Origin: Neoceratodus forsteri | Taxonomy: Eukaryota > Chordata > Ceratodontiformes > Ceratodontidae | Assembly (NCBI GenBank): GCA_016271365.2 | Contig: CM057451.1 | Span: 494,501,501-494,565,500, forward strand | Reading direction: 5' to 3' | Length of the DNA stretch: 64,000 bases | Part shown: piece after piece, positions 55,340-64,000 of the stretch | How the letters are laid out: the number at the start of each line of letters is the position of its first letter | Numbering within the stretch: the first letter of the stretch is position 1 | Notes under the pieces: generated by a model | The model's database searches: none | What the model was told of the DNA's origin: nothing | The model's input: the letters and a program-made list of their open reading frames with translations, nothing else | Position numbers and translations under genes: made by a program

Positions 55340-58240
55340 CAGAAAAGGACCGCAAGGCCCATCCAGTCTGCTCATTTCTTTTTCTACCTTATAAATGTGC
55401 CATCGGCCTTTGCTCTGTCAGTGGCCTATCTATTCATAGTCATTTGTATTGCTCCCTTATGCCTATCCCAAGCCTGTTTAAGCCCTGCACTGTATTCATA
55501 GCCACCACTTCTTGTGGTAAGCCATTCCATGCATCTACCACCCTTTCTGTGAAAAAGAATTTCCTCATTCCCCTTAATCGGCTCCTCTAATCTCATGCTG
55601 TGTCCTCTTGTCCTGCTATTTTCTTATATTTAAACATGTTAGACTCTTTCACCTTGTCTATGCCCTTAAGGTGTTTGAATGCCTGATCATATCACCTCTC
55701 TCCCTCCTTTGCTCAAGGGTATACATATTGAGCTCTGCTAATCTGTCCTCATATGTCTTCTGATGCAGTCCCTGCACCATTTTGGTTGCCCTTCTGGACT
55801 GCCTCAATTTGGTTAATGTCCTTGTGAAGGTGTGGCCTCCAATACTGCACGGAGTACTCCAGATGGGGGCCTAACCAGTGTCTTGTACAGAGGGATTATT
55901 ACCTCCCTCTACGACTTGTAGATACCCCACTGATTACACCCTAACACCCCCTAGCCTTACCTACTGCTTTAGAGGTCTGCTTGATGATTTTAGGTCATCA
56001 GTGATGATGATGCCCAAGTCTCTTTCTTCCTTTGTGACTGCTAGCAACTCCCTCCCAGCCTATAGGTGGCTTCAGGGTTTCTCTTCCTATGTGCATGATT
56101 TTGCACTTCTTTGCATTAAACCCAGTTGCCACTCTTCTGACCATTCTGCTAGTTTATCCAGATCTCTTCTCATTCTGCCCACCCCATCTGGATCATCTAC
56201 TCTGTTGCAGATCTTGGTGTCATCTGCAAACAGACAAGCCTTACCCTCTAGTCCATCTGCAAGGTCACTAATGAAGATGTTGAAGAGGACTGGCCCCAGG
56301 ACTGATCCCTGAGGTACCCCACTTGTGACTTGTATCTCTTCTGACTGTATACCATTTACCACCACCCTCTGTTTTCTGCCAGTCAACCAGTTTGCCACCC
56401 AGTTGACCAACTTCTGACCCACCCCGAGCCTACCCAGCTTATTTATCAATCTTCTATGTGGAACAGTGTCAAAAGCTTTGCTGAAGTCAAGGTAGGCGAC
56501 ATCAACTGCTCCCCCTTGGTCCACCACTCTGGTTACCCAGTCAAAGAAATCTATGAGATTAGTTTGACAGGACCTTCCTTTTGTAAACCCATGCTGTCTT
56601 GGATCCTGTGCCCCTATGGAATTCCAGGTGTTGCACTATCCTTTCCTTAAGGAGTGCCTCCATAATCTTGCCCACTACTGAGGTAAGACTGACCGTCTGT
56701 AGTTCCCCGCCTCCTCCCTGCTACCACTCTTGTGGAGGGATCACATGAGCCCTTCTCCAGTCTTCTGGGACCTCTCCTGTGCTCAGAGACTCACTAAACA
56801 ATTCTGCTAATGGCTCTGCTAGTTCCTCCTTTAGCTCCTTAAGTACCCTGGGATGTATGCCAGCAGGTCCCATTGCCTTATCCATCCTGAGCTTAGCAAG
56901 CTCTTGTAGGACTTTCTTTTGTGAAGGGAGTAGTGCTCTCCCTCCCTCTCTGTCCATGATGCTGAGCTGTGGGCCCTGCCCTACCTTCTCTTCAGTAAAC
57001 ACTGAGCAAAAGTATCTATTTAGGATAGATGTCTTTACAGGGTCCTCCTCTCACATGCTCCATTTTCTCCATTAAGCTTAGCAATACCTCCTCTGGACTT
57101 TCTCCTTTCACTAATGTATCTATAGAAAGTCTTGTCACCTTCTTTACTGTTCTAGTAGTGTTTCCTCAGTTTGGGACTTTGCCTGCCTTACTGCCTTACC
57201 TGCTTCCCTTAGGCAGTTTGGTATGCCTCCTATCTTCATCCCGCTGTGTTCCCTTATATTTCCTGAAGGCCAGCCTTTGGCTCTGACCTTTCTGCTGCTG
57301 TATTTGAGAACCAAAGTGGTTTCTTCTTCTTTGCACTTCCTTTCTGTCTAACACAATGGGATGTTGCTTCAAGTATTGCATCCTTAATGCTTGCCCACTT
57401 TGCCTGTACCCCCCTCACCTGTGTTTCTTTTTGCCAGGGCTAGCTTAACTCTGTTGGCCATCTTATCAAAGTCAGCTCCTCTGAAGTCCCATATTTTTGC
57501 CTTGGAATGGGATGATTTAGATGTAGTAGCCAAATTGAACCATACCATGTGATGGTCACTGGCCCCCAGGTGACCTTCTACCTGGAGATCTGTGATCCCT
57601 TCCTTGTTAGTCAGTACTAGATCTAGGATAGCCCTGTCTCTTGTGGGTTGCTGTACCAGTTGTTTGAGGCCCTCCTGCAGGAATCCACTATGAGTCTAGT
57701 TCTGGCAGATGTTCCTGCTGGTATTGACCAATCTGTATCCGGCATGTTGAAGTCTCCCATTATCAGAACCTCCCCTTTAGCTGTCATGTTTTGTATCTCT
57801 TCTAACAGTAATGCATCTATGTCCTCCCTCTGGTCTGGGGGCCTGTAGACAACCCCAGTTCTTATGGCTGTCCCATTTCCTGTTTCCAGGTTGACCCACA
57901 GTTCTTTCTGGCTCCTTATGTGTATTCTGAATTTCTGTAGCTTTGATATTTTCTATTAACATACAGGCCACTCCTCCCTTTACACCTCTCGGTCTCTTCT
58001 GAACAATACATAGCCAGGTACTGAAGTCTCCTAAGTGTGGCTACTGGTAAACCACGTCTCACTAATTGCTACTATGTCCAGTTTAGCCTCTGACATTATT
58101 GCCTGCAGGTCTGGGATCTTATTTCCCAGGCTGTGAGCATTTGTGTACATGATTTTCCATTGGCCAGATTTTGGTGTGTTAGTTGTTGGGTGAAGTTTGG
58201 CATTACCCCTAAAGGCCGTAACGGGAGACAAACCTTTTTC
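55340..58240 (-). pseudogene. CR1 ORF2 (endonuclease-RT), broken
   Basis: Endonuclease: TNAHSLGNKIPDLQ, VAISETWF, IMGDFNMPDTDW (near 57735-57770) and SDHHMV (near 57550), so all main catalytic motifs persist. Linker: LAFRKYKGTQRDEDRR near 57240. RT: VLQELAKLRMDKAMGPAGIH, YLDFSKAFDTVPHRRLINKL, VTSGVPQGSVLGPVLFNIFI and the catalytic LFADDTKICNRVDD (56087-56527). The C-terminal domain runs to about 55340. Several frame changes lie between blocks (for example after 56090, 56527 and 57002), so no full protein can be made. Confidence 0.85.
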
Positions 58241-58289
58241 TTACCTGTTGATGCAAATGAATGGCAAACATGCTGAATTCTGTTTGACC

Positions 58290-59308
58290 ACTAGCTGAGG
58301 GGAGGGGTGTTCTTCCATTCGACGATGTATGCTGCACCCTCCCCATTTGCTAGTTTAAATATTCTGCAAGACGCTAAACTTCTGCCCCAATGCACTGACT
58401 CCTCTTTAGTCAGATGCAGTCCATCAAATTTAAAGAACTTTTCGCCCCAGAACTGTTGCCAGTTCCCTACAAATCTGTGTCCTTTTCCTGGCACCAGCCC
58501 TTGAGCCACGTGTTTAGCTCCTTGTCTCCTTCTCTGACCTTCCGTCCATCTGCTCCCTCTCCAAGACTGGCAGGATCTCAGAGAAGGAGATGCCAGAAGA
58601 AATAGATGATAGTTTGTCACCCAGCCTAGCCAGGTGTTCCTTGGTCTCCACAACTGACCGGCTGGCGAGATCATTAGTCCCTATGTGTACTAGGACATCA
58701 ATGTTTTCTCTCCTGCTTTGTGAACAATTTTAGCAATGTGGTCAGTGTCTCTCCATGCTGATGTACCTGGAGATATCTGACCATCACCCTGGCTGGAGAT
58801 GGGTATCAACTCCTGAATCATGGAGTCTCCTATGATCAGAAGTTTTTAGATTTCCTTTGTGCTTGTTTGTTTTGGTTCCTGATTTGGGTGAGTTTTGTTG
58901 TGCTAGCTCCTGTGCCGCAGTGTCCTGCTCTGCAGTGTCTTCTGCCTCTTTATTTGATTTCAGAGATAGAGGCAGATACCTGTTTGTAGTGTTTATATGG
59001 TTTTGGAGGTAATGTGTTGGAGAGCAGAGAGTGATGGGGCACCTGATTTGCTCCTCTAACCACCTGTCAACCTCCTGGACCAACTACCCTCTGTGGTCGA
59101 GGTTTTCTGTTGGATGCTGGGGAAATGGCGGGTGGTTCTTATAATGTATTTCCTCTTCAATATGAAATTTGAGGCGTAATCTCTGCCCATGCCCGGAGCT
59201 GAGCCCAAGATCTCCAAAGGCCCAGCATGTGGACAGTGTCCAAATCCTGTAAGACTGTCCTTCTGAAAATTGTTCCACAGTACCTGCAGTTAATGAAATC
59301 CATTCCAA
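58290..59308 (-). pseudogene. CR1 ORF1 with SGNH-hydrolase (esterase) domain
   Basis: The minus strand shows the blocks of the CR1 ORF1 esterase in order: IIGDSMIQEL (GDS nucleophile block, 58812-58841), HIGTNDLAS (GTND block, 58660-58686), VPGKGHRFVGNWQQFW and DGLHLT (DxxH block with the other catalytic residues, 58407-58425). Upstream is a low-complexity Gln/Lys/Thr-rich segment and EQFSEGQSY. Frame changes separate the blocks. The enzymatic role of this domain in CR1 elements is not settled; the family assignment rests on these motifs and on its place just upstream of ORF2. Confidence 0.75.
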
Positions 59309-59397
59309 ATAAGTTGCTGGGTTTGTAACCTAGTCAGAGTAATTAGAAGGAAAAAAAAAAGGAAAAAAAATGCAAGTAATGGTTTAATTGTGCTTTG

Positions 59398-59421
59398 TTT
59401 AACTTGTTATAACAAGTTAAA
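59398..59421. repeat. 24-bp perfect palindrome
   Basis: TTTAACTTGTTATAACAAGT followed by TAAA is its own reverse complement over all 24 bases. It sits between the 5' end of the minus CR1 and a TATA-type promoter candidate on the + strand. It could be a binding site or a chance A/T-rich palindrome. Confidence 0.8.
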
Positions 59422-59467
59422 TTACTAGTGCCCCTGTAAATGAGATCACCTTGTGGAGGCCCCACTG

Positions 59468-59610
59468 ATCCGCCCCTTCCTGCTCTGCCACAGGAAATGT
59501 CACAACTGTGGTACCCTATAAAAGGAGTGTAGCATCGGGTGGTTGGGGAGGGAGGGGGCCGGGCCCTTCCCTGCCTAAAAGAAGAACCACGGACGAAAGA
59601 ACAAGGAGGT
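59468..59610 (+). promoter_or_regulatory. TATA-type promoter and donor site candidate
   Basis: A GC-box-like CCGCCCC (59470-59476) precedes a good TATA box, CTATAAAAGG (59517-59526). About 80 bases later ACAAGGAG|GTAAGAG (59601-59615) matches a splice donor. A transcript starting near 59550 with a first exon ending at 59608 would fit. It might drive a retroelement leader or a host transcript; no coding exon downstream was recognised. Promoter activity is inferred from sequence only. Confidence 0.35.
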
Positions 59611-59698
59611 AAGAGCAGAAACAATCAGTCAACAACAAATGCAGTAACCCTGAAAGCTTATCCTAATGTTAGATAAAACTGTAAAACCTGTAAAGCAC

Positions 59699-59924
59699 CA
59701 CCTGTAATAATTTCAGAGAAGATATACTGTAAGAAACACTTTGCTCCAGAGAAAAATAAAGCAGTAACAGAAGATATACCTTGCAAAGACAATTTGAATC
59801 AGAAGATTACAGCAGTAATCTGTTAGCACACACCTGTGAGGCACACCTTGTAATAATGCAGAAGAAGGTATACCAGCAACAACAATTTGAATCAGAGAAA
59901 AAATAAAGCAATGAAATGTTAGCA
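59699..59924. repeat. imperfect direct repeat, about 145-bp period
   Basis: Two similar A-rich segments, at 59699-59778 and 59844-59924, share CACCTGTAATAAT or CACCTTGTAATAATG, a GAAGATATAC-like stretch, and CAGAGAAAAAATAAAGCA. Indels separate them. No coding content. Confidence 0.55.
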
Positions 59925-61870
59925 ACAAACAGTAGCAATCCCTGTGAGCAAAAAATAAAAACACCACCACACAGTAAATCTGCTTAGCCAAACTAAGTCT
60001 TAATCCTTTTCCCTAGCTCTGATAAGTTTCTCTACTCTGCCTTTCAAGTAGTCTTAGAAGGAAAGAGCTCAGATGAAGCTAGGTGCCTTGGCCAGCAAAC
60101 CAAGTCTTCTACCTCTATGCTCCTCCTGAGATCCTGCTAAGGTAGGGGTGGGGGGAGGGGGCCAGCTCCGCCTCACTGCTATGTACGCCTGCTCATCCAT
60201 AGCTGCAGACCTCCCCAAGATGGTGCTTCCTTCACGCGAGCATTCCTGCGAAATCTGCAAGAACTGCATGCCCTGCTCAGGCCAGATCTTGTGAGAAGCC
60301 CAGGAGCAGCATGAGTACGTTCTGTGGCCAATTGCTGGCCCCCTGAGTGCTGTGAGGGACTTCAGGACCAGTAGACCCCACCAGAAGATGCTGCCAGCCA
60401 CCTGGCCACAGTATGAGGGGCCTGAGAAGTGGCAGCCAGCTGCCTCACCCTGAGGGCAGCCCAGAAAAAAGACCCCCACTCCGTAGCCCATTCAGGCGTG
60501 GCCAGCAGCCAATCATGAGCCATCTGCCAGGCCCATCAAATACTGACCTGCTCCAGGCACAAAGATAACAAGGGGTCGTAGGGGGGGATGGAAGGGTTCT
60601 TGAACCCTGTCAGCTGACTCCACCTCATGGGACTGAAAGGAAGCTGTCACTACAGGCCTGCTGCATGTGGCCCCTGCTACACGCCACCCCCGGGTGTAGG
60701 AGACAAAAACTGAACCCTCGAGGAAGCAGAGACTCTGCCAGCCAAGCAAGAGGAACCACTTTCTGACTATGTTGCACTTGTATTCATTTTCTTTTCTTTT
60801 TTTTTTGGAAGCGCTAACTGACCTTAGAGGGAGGCTTGGGAAGGGAGCCATCCATGGATGCTGAGGGGAGCACCCTTGGATGGTGTGGAAGCCAGCTAGC
60901 CCACTCCCAGCCTAGCCCTCAGCCTACCAACAAGGGGTATTGGACCCTGGACCCTCAACACTAAAGGTAGCTGCCTAACTAACAAGCCTGGCTCCTTGCA
61001 ACAACTGTCTGCCCCCAGGGAAGCAACTGATCTAATTAATAGATATTCTGTTTTCCCAGTCTGTACTGCCAAATCTGGGTCATATGAGCACAGAATTTGA
61101 TGCTTCTGGGAGGCCAACCCTCCCCCAGGCCCCAGCTACTTTACCTTATATGCTGAATCTGGGAGCTGGAGCTGTTGATCCGAGGGGAGGACAATCAAGA
61201 AGGCTGAGAAACAGCCTGCTTGCTGGTTTTATTCATCCTATCCCATCGCCCCCCACCCCACAGAGGGCCTAGCTATGCTGTATAACTGCCTGTGTCCAGA
61301 GGCTGCTAGCCACTCCCCTGGGCTGATCTCTAGCAGCCTCTGGTCACAGACCATGGAGGAGGGGGAAGGGGGCCCCACAGACAAAGGGGTGGCTGCTGCA
61401 ATGATTTGGCAGTCTAGGCAAATTCTTCATGTGCCTGCAACAAAAAAAAAAAGAAAAGAATGAAATAGAAACAGCCCTACCCTCCTCCCCAGCATAATCC
61501 TTTAAAATGCACCCTGTCCCACCACCCTTTGCTCCAATCTCAGTCCCACCCTCCTCCCCCCACTACCCACGATTTCATGTTTCCAAAAAAATCCCTCCCA
61601 CAATGGGAGACCAGCACAATTCACCCACCCCCATGGCCAGCCACCGTCTTTAGTACTTTTTAGTTATCAAAACAATATTTCCCACCCCCCCAACTTGGAA
61701 GCACCCACCTCCCACCCTCCATCATCCAATTTTTCTGCTAAAAGAGGAAGCCCCCAGCGAGTGACAACAGAGATGACTGACACAACACCTCCCCCCCATG
61801 GCTAGCCACTTCCTATTGAATGAAAGCACTCCCATGCTTGCTCACAAAGTAAAACAGCTGATCACATGAT
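59925..61870. other. no gene recognised
   Basis: G/C-rich frames up to 140 codons exist on the minus strand (60069-60491, 60513-60851), but their translations show no known domain and odd composition. An A-rich run at 61441-61452 (AACAAAAAAAAAAA) could be a degenerate retroposon tail. Nothing further is supported. Confidence 0.35.
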
Positions 61871-61917
61871 CACTTCATTGGCTTGATACTTCCCTCTCAT
61901 CCATGTCTTTATCTATC

Positions 61918-62735
61918 ACCACTGTGTCCCTTATGTTGCAGTCGATGTAATTTGTTCTGCCTGAGGCTTTGAGGCTTCTGTAGGTTTGAATGCAACTCAG
62001 TGGGAAGCATGCCTTCCAGTTGGCAGAGTTCATTACTAAACTCCACTGCAGGAATGTGTGGGGGATCTGCACTCAGTGCAGGATATGCATTCCCATAGCA
62101 TGCATCACTGTTTAAAACTCATGTGTTCAACCATCTGGAATGCTAGTACAGTAGCAGAGCACCAGGGCAGTATCTTGGAGGGAGGATGAGTTCAATCTCC
62201 ACTAGGGGTACCTTTTTATTTCTCACTATAAATTTCTGTTTTATGAGAGAAATTGCTAGATTTAATTGCTGATGTCAGTGAAAGGGTTGCAGCAATGCTT
62301 GAAACAGGTTTTCACATCATGGAACAGTTAGTTCTGTGTTGCAGTCAACTTAATTTGTTGTGGCTGAGGCTTTGAGGCTTGTTAAGTTTGAATGCAACTT
62401 GTTGGGAAGCATTCCTTCCAGTTGACTGAAAGTTCATTACTAAACTTCCCTGCATCTGTGTAAGGGGGTGTTGGCACTCAGTGCAGGATATGCATTCCCA
62501 TAGCATACATCTCTGTCTTGAAACCTTATATCCAACTGTCTGGAATGCTAGCACAGTAGCAGAGCACCAGGACAGTATTTGTAGGCCTGGGTGTGATCCC
62601 CAGTAGGTTACATTTTGTCATTCTAACTTCAATTTATGTTGTATGAGAGAAATTGTTAGATGTCATTGCAGATGTCAGTGATATAGCTTTAAGGACTTGG
62701 AGTAAGTTTTCAGACCATAGAACTGTTAGTGACCC
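61918..62735 (+). repeat. 403-bp tandem dimer with Pol III-like boxes
   Basis: Two units in tandem share GTTGCAGTC (61935 and 62338), TGAGGCTTTGAGGCTT, TCAGTGCAGGATATGCATTC, TCTGGAATGCTAG and GCAGATGTCAGTGA or GCTGATGTCAGTGA. Each contains AGTAGCAGAGCACCAGG (A-box-like, TRGCNNAGY) followed about 45 bases later by a B-box-like stretch: GAGTTCAATCTCC in unit 1, GGTGTGATCCCC in unit 2. The dimer may be a tRNA-SINE-derived duplication. The flanks of the dimer are not delimited exactly. Confidence 0.7.
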
Positions 62736-62937
62736 AGGAACCAAGAACATGAGAAATGTAGCTGTACCACCCAATTGAGAGTCATCAAGCACAAGAGGGA
62801 CTTGTGGAGGTTTATCAATCACAGCTCACAAGACTTTTTTTTTGCTTCAAAAGATTATGCTGACTTTAGAGGCCATAGTGCAGGAACTAATCAGGCTCAA
62901 AGTTCATAGTGTGTGTATTGCTTGGGGTATTTATCAA

Positions 62938-62992
62938 TCTGTCTGTCTGTCTGTTTGTTTGTTTGTTTTTTTGTTTCATTTCATTTCATTTA
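62938..62992. repeat. compound microsatellite (TCTG)n(TTTG)n(TTTCA)n
   Basis: Three adjoining simple repeats, with the (TTTCA)n part forming the A-rich 3' tail of the LINE that begins here on the minus strand (reads AATGAAATGAAATGAAA). Confidence 0.85.
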
Positions 62993-64000
62993 TTTGCTAA
63001 CCGGGTAAGAGCACTGGGTAAATCAATACCCTTTTTCAGGCCCGACCCGAATAAATACAATTGAATCACAACATATACAACATATAATTACATAAAAACA
63101 ATTAACATTGACAAATAAATTCTACCCAATAGCATTAATAAATGCATTTACATTCATCCAAACAAGACAAGTATAATTTTAACGTAAATTTAAACACTGT
63201 TAATGACATTGGAGTACATAAATTGCTTGGAAGATTATTCCAAAAAGCTGGAGCACCATTAAATAAAGCACGAGAACCCTTTTTAGATTTACACAAAGAA
63301 GATGTAAGTAAAATACTGTAAAAGATCTAAGTCCCAGTCCAGTACTATGAACTTTAACAAGATCCTGCAGTAGATAACAGTGGCAACTATTAATTGCTTT
63401 AAAAATTTGACATCCAAAAAAAAAGGGCAAATTTACTACTTGAAGATAACCACCCCAAACAAGAATATAATAAACAATGGTGTAAACGACAAGAAGGGGC
63501 CAGGACAAAATGACAAATATCATGATATGCTACTTTCAAAATATTACTTTCCTTAGCCCCAAAATTACAATAAACACTTGCATTATAATCTAAATGTAGC
63601 AATACAGAACCATTCACAATAGCTTGCCAAGTACTTTCTTAACTTACATAATATATCAAATTTGATATTGATTGTATGGCTTACTTGAATCACTTGAGGC
63701 AACAAAGTCAGACTTTAGTCCAGTAAGAAACCAAGATATCCAAATTCAGAAACCAGTTCAATATTGTTACCAGACAAATCATGTATCTGAAAGTTAGGGT
63801 AATTCCTAAGTATAGAAGGTGTACCATAAAACATTATTTTGTTTTTTCTTACATTCAAAACCATGGTATTTTGAACAAACCACTGACAAATATTTTGAAA
63901 TTCCATTTCCATTTGAGCAGCTAGTTGATCCCCCATCATTAGATTGACAATAAACTATCAAATCATTGGCATATAGAAGTGTATCACACAAAGCACATAA
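62976..64000 (-). mobile_element. LINE 3' part (minus), running off the window
   Basis: The minus strand near the window edge reads LLYANDLIVYCQSN (catalytic YADD changed to YAND) followed by FQNICQWFVQNTMVLNVRKN, KIMFYGTP and VSEFGYLGFLLD, the palm-to-thumb part of a non-LTR RT (pattern YADDxxxxxxx, WxxxNxLxLNxxKTxxxxF, YLG). The C-terminal region follows, with LLHLDYNASVYCNFGAKESN near 63540-63600. The element ends at the (AATGA)n tail. The RT N-terminus lies outside the window; the clade is CR1/L2-group, not assigned further. Confidence 0.75.

Larger units (their letters stand above)
55305..59330 (-). mobile_element. CR1 LINE, near full length (minus)
   Basis: The 3' end shows three ACATAGAA units (55308-55331) and the CR1 3' untranslated sequence. 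Going right, the minus strand encodes ORF2 (RT C-terminus, RT, linker, endonuclease) to about 58231, then ORF1 with an esterase domain (58290-59083) and an upstream ORF1-like stretch to 59308. Both ORFs are broken. Its 5' end near 59330 lies beside A-rich sequence and is approximate. It is the most complete CR1 in the window and a good reference for the truncated copies. Confidence 0.85.

Noticed and set aside
60069..60851. Minus-strand frames of 140 and 112 codons as a host gene
   Set aside because: Translations show no domain or plausible splice structure, and a frame of this size is expected by chance in GC-rich DNA.

Overview
This window is vertebrate nuclear DNA, and no host protein-coding gene could be recognised in it. 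Almost everything identifiable is a transposable element. The mix is CR1, L2-like and L1 LINEs, a DIRS-type tyrosine-recombinase retrotransposon, a complete Gypsy LTR element, MIR/CORE-like tRNA SINEs, several foldback repeats, minisatellites and microsatellites. It suggests a large, repeat-rich non-mammalian genome such as a caecilian, salamander or lungfish. That is an inference from the repeat content; the species cannot be fixed from the sequence.

Layout. 0-3 kb: unrecognised AT-rich sequence with one 55-bp-arm hairpin (1445-1569). 3.1-5.1 kb: copy A of an unclassified foldback repeat family ('family F'), with a CR1 reverse-transcriptase fragment in its 5' part. 5.3-8.5 kb: decayed DIRS element (RT, RNase H, tyrosine recombinase) split by a LINE 3' tail. 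8.6-9.7 kb: a MIR-like SINE and an L1 3' end. 10.35-15.36 kb: a nearly full-length L2-like LINE, probably inserted into L1 sequence. 15.4-18.1 kb: L1 and CR1 pieces. 18.66-19.07 kb: an 18-copy, 23-bp minisatellite. 21.7-23.9 kb: family F copy B. 24.7-27.4 kb: CR1 and LINE tails, a second hairpin element, a C/G-rich hairpin repeat and a CR1-group LINE.

27.5-41.4 kb is a three-level nest. A CR1 (minus) was entered by a second LINE (minus), and that LINE by a 9.8-kb Gypsy element (28562-38323, minus). The Gypsy element has 1.62-kb LTRs, a TTTA target duplication, gag, protease, RT, RNase H and integrase. 42.1-44.6 kb: family F copy C. 45.8-49.7 kb: a second L2-like LINE. 49.7-53.5 kb: nothing recognised. 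53.5-55.1 kb: a cluster of degenerate tRNA SINEs, all on the minus strand. 55.3-59.3 kb: a near full-length CR1 with an ORF1 SGNH-hydrolase domain and an EN-RT ORF2. 59.5 kb: a TATA-type promoter candidate. 61.9-62.7 kb: a 403-bp tandem dimer with Pol III-like boxes. 63-64 kb: another LINE, running off the window.

The best candidate for something undescribed is family F (copies at 3.1, 21.7 and 42.1 kb, all on +). Each copy is built mostly of successive inverted-repeat modules. Each then carries a conserved exon-like segment of about 70 nt bounded by an acceptor-like tract and a GTAAGTAT donor, a second acceptor about 100 nt on, and a GC-rich hairpin-forming 3' part. No coding capacity was seen in it. 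All coding remnants in the window are broken. Some breaks, especially the homopolymer length differences between the two Gypsy LTRs, may be assembly indels rather than decay.
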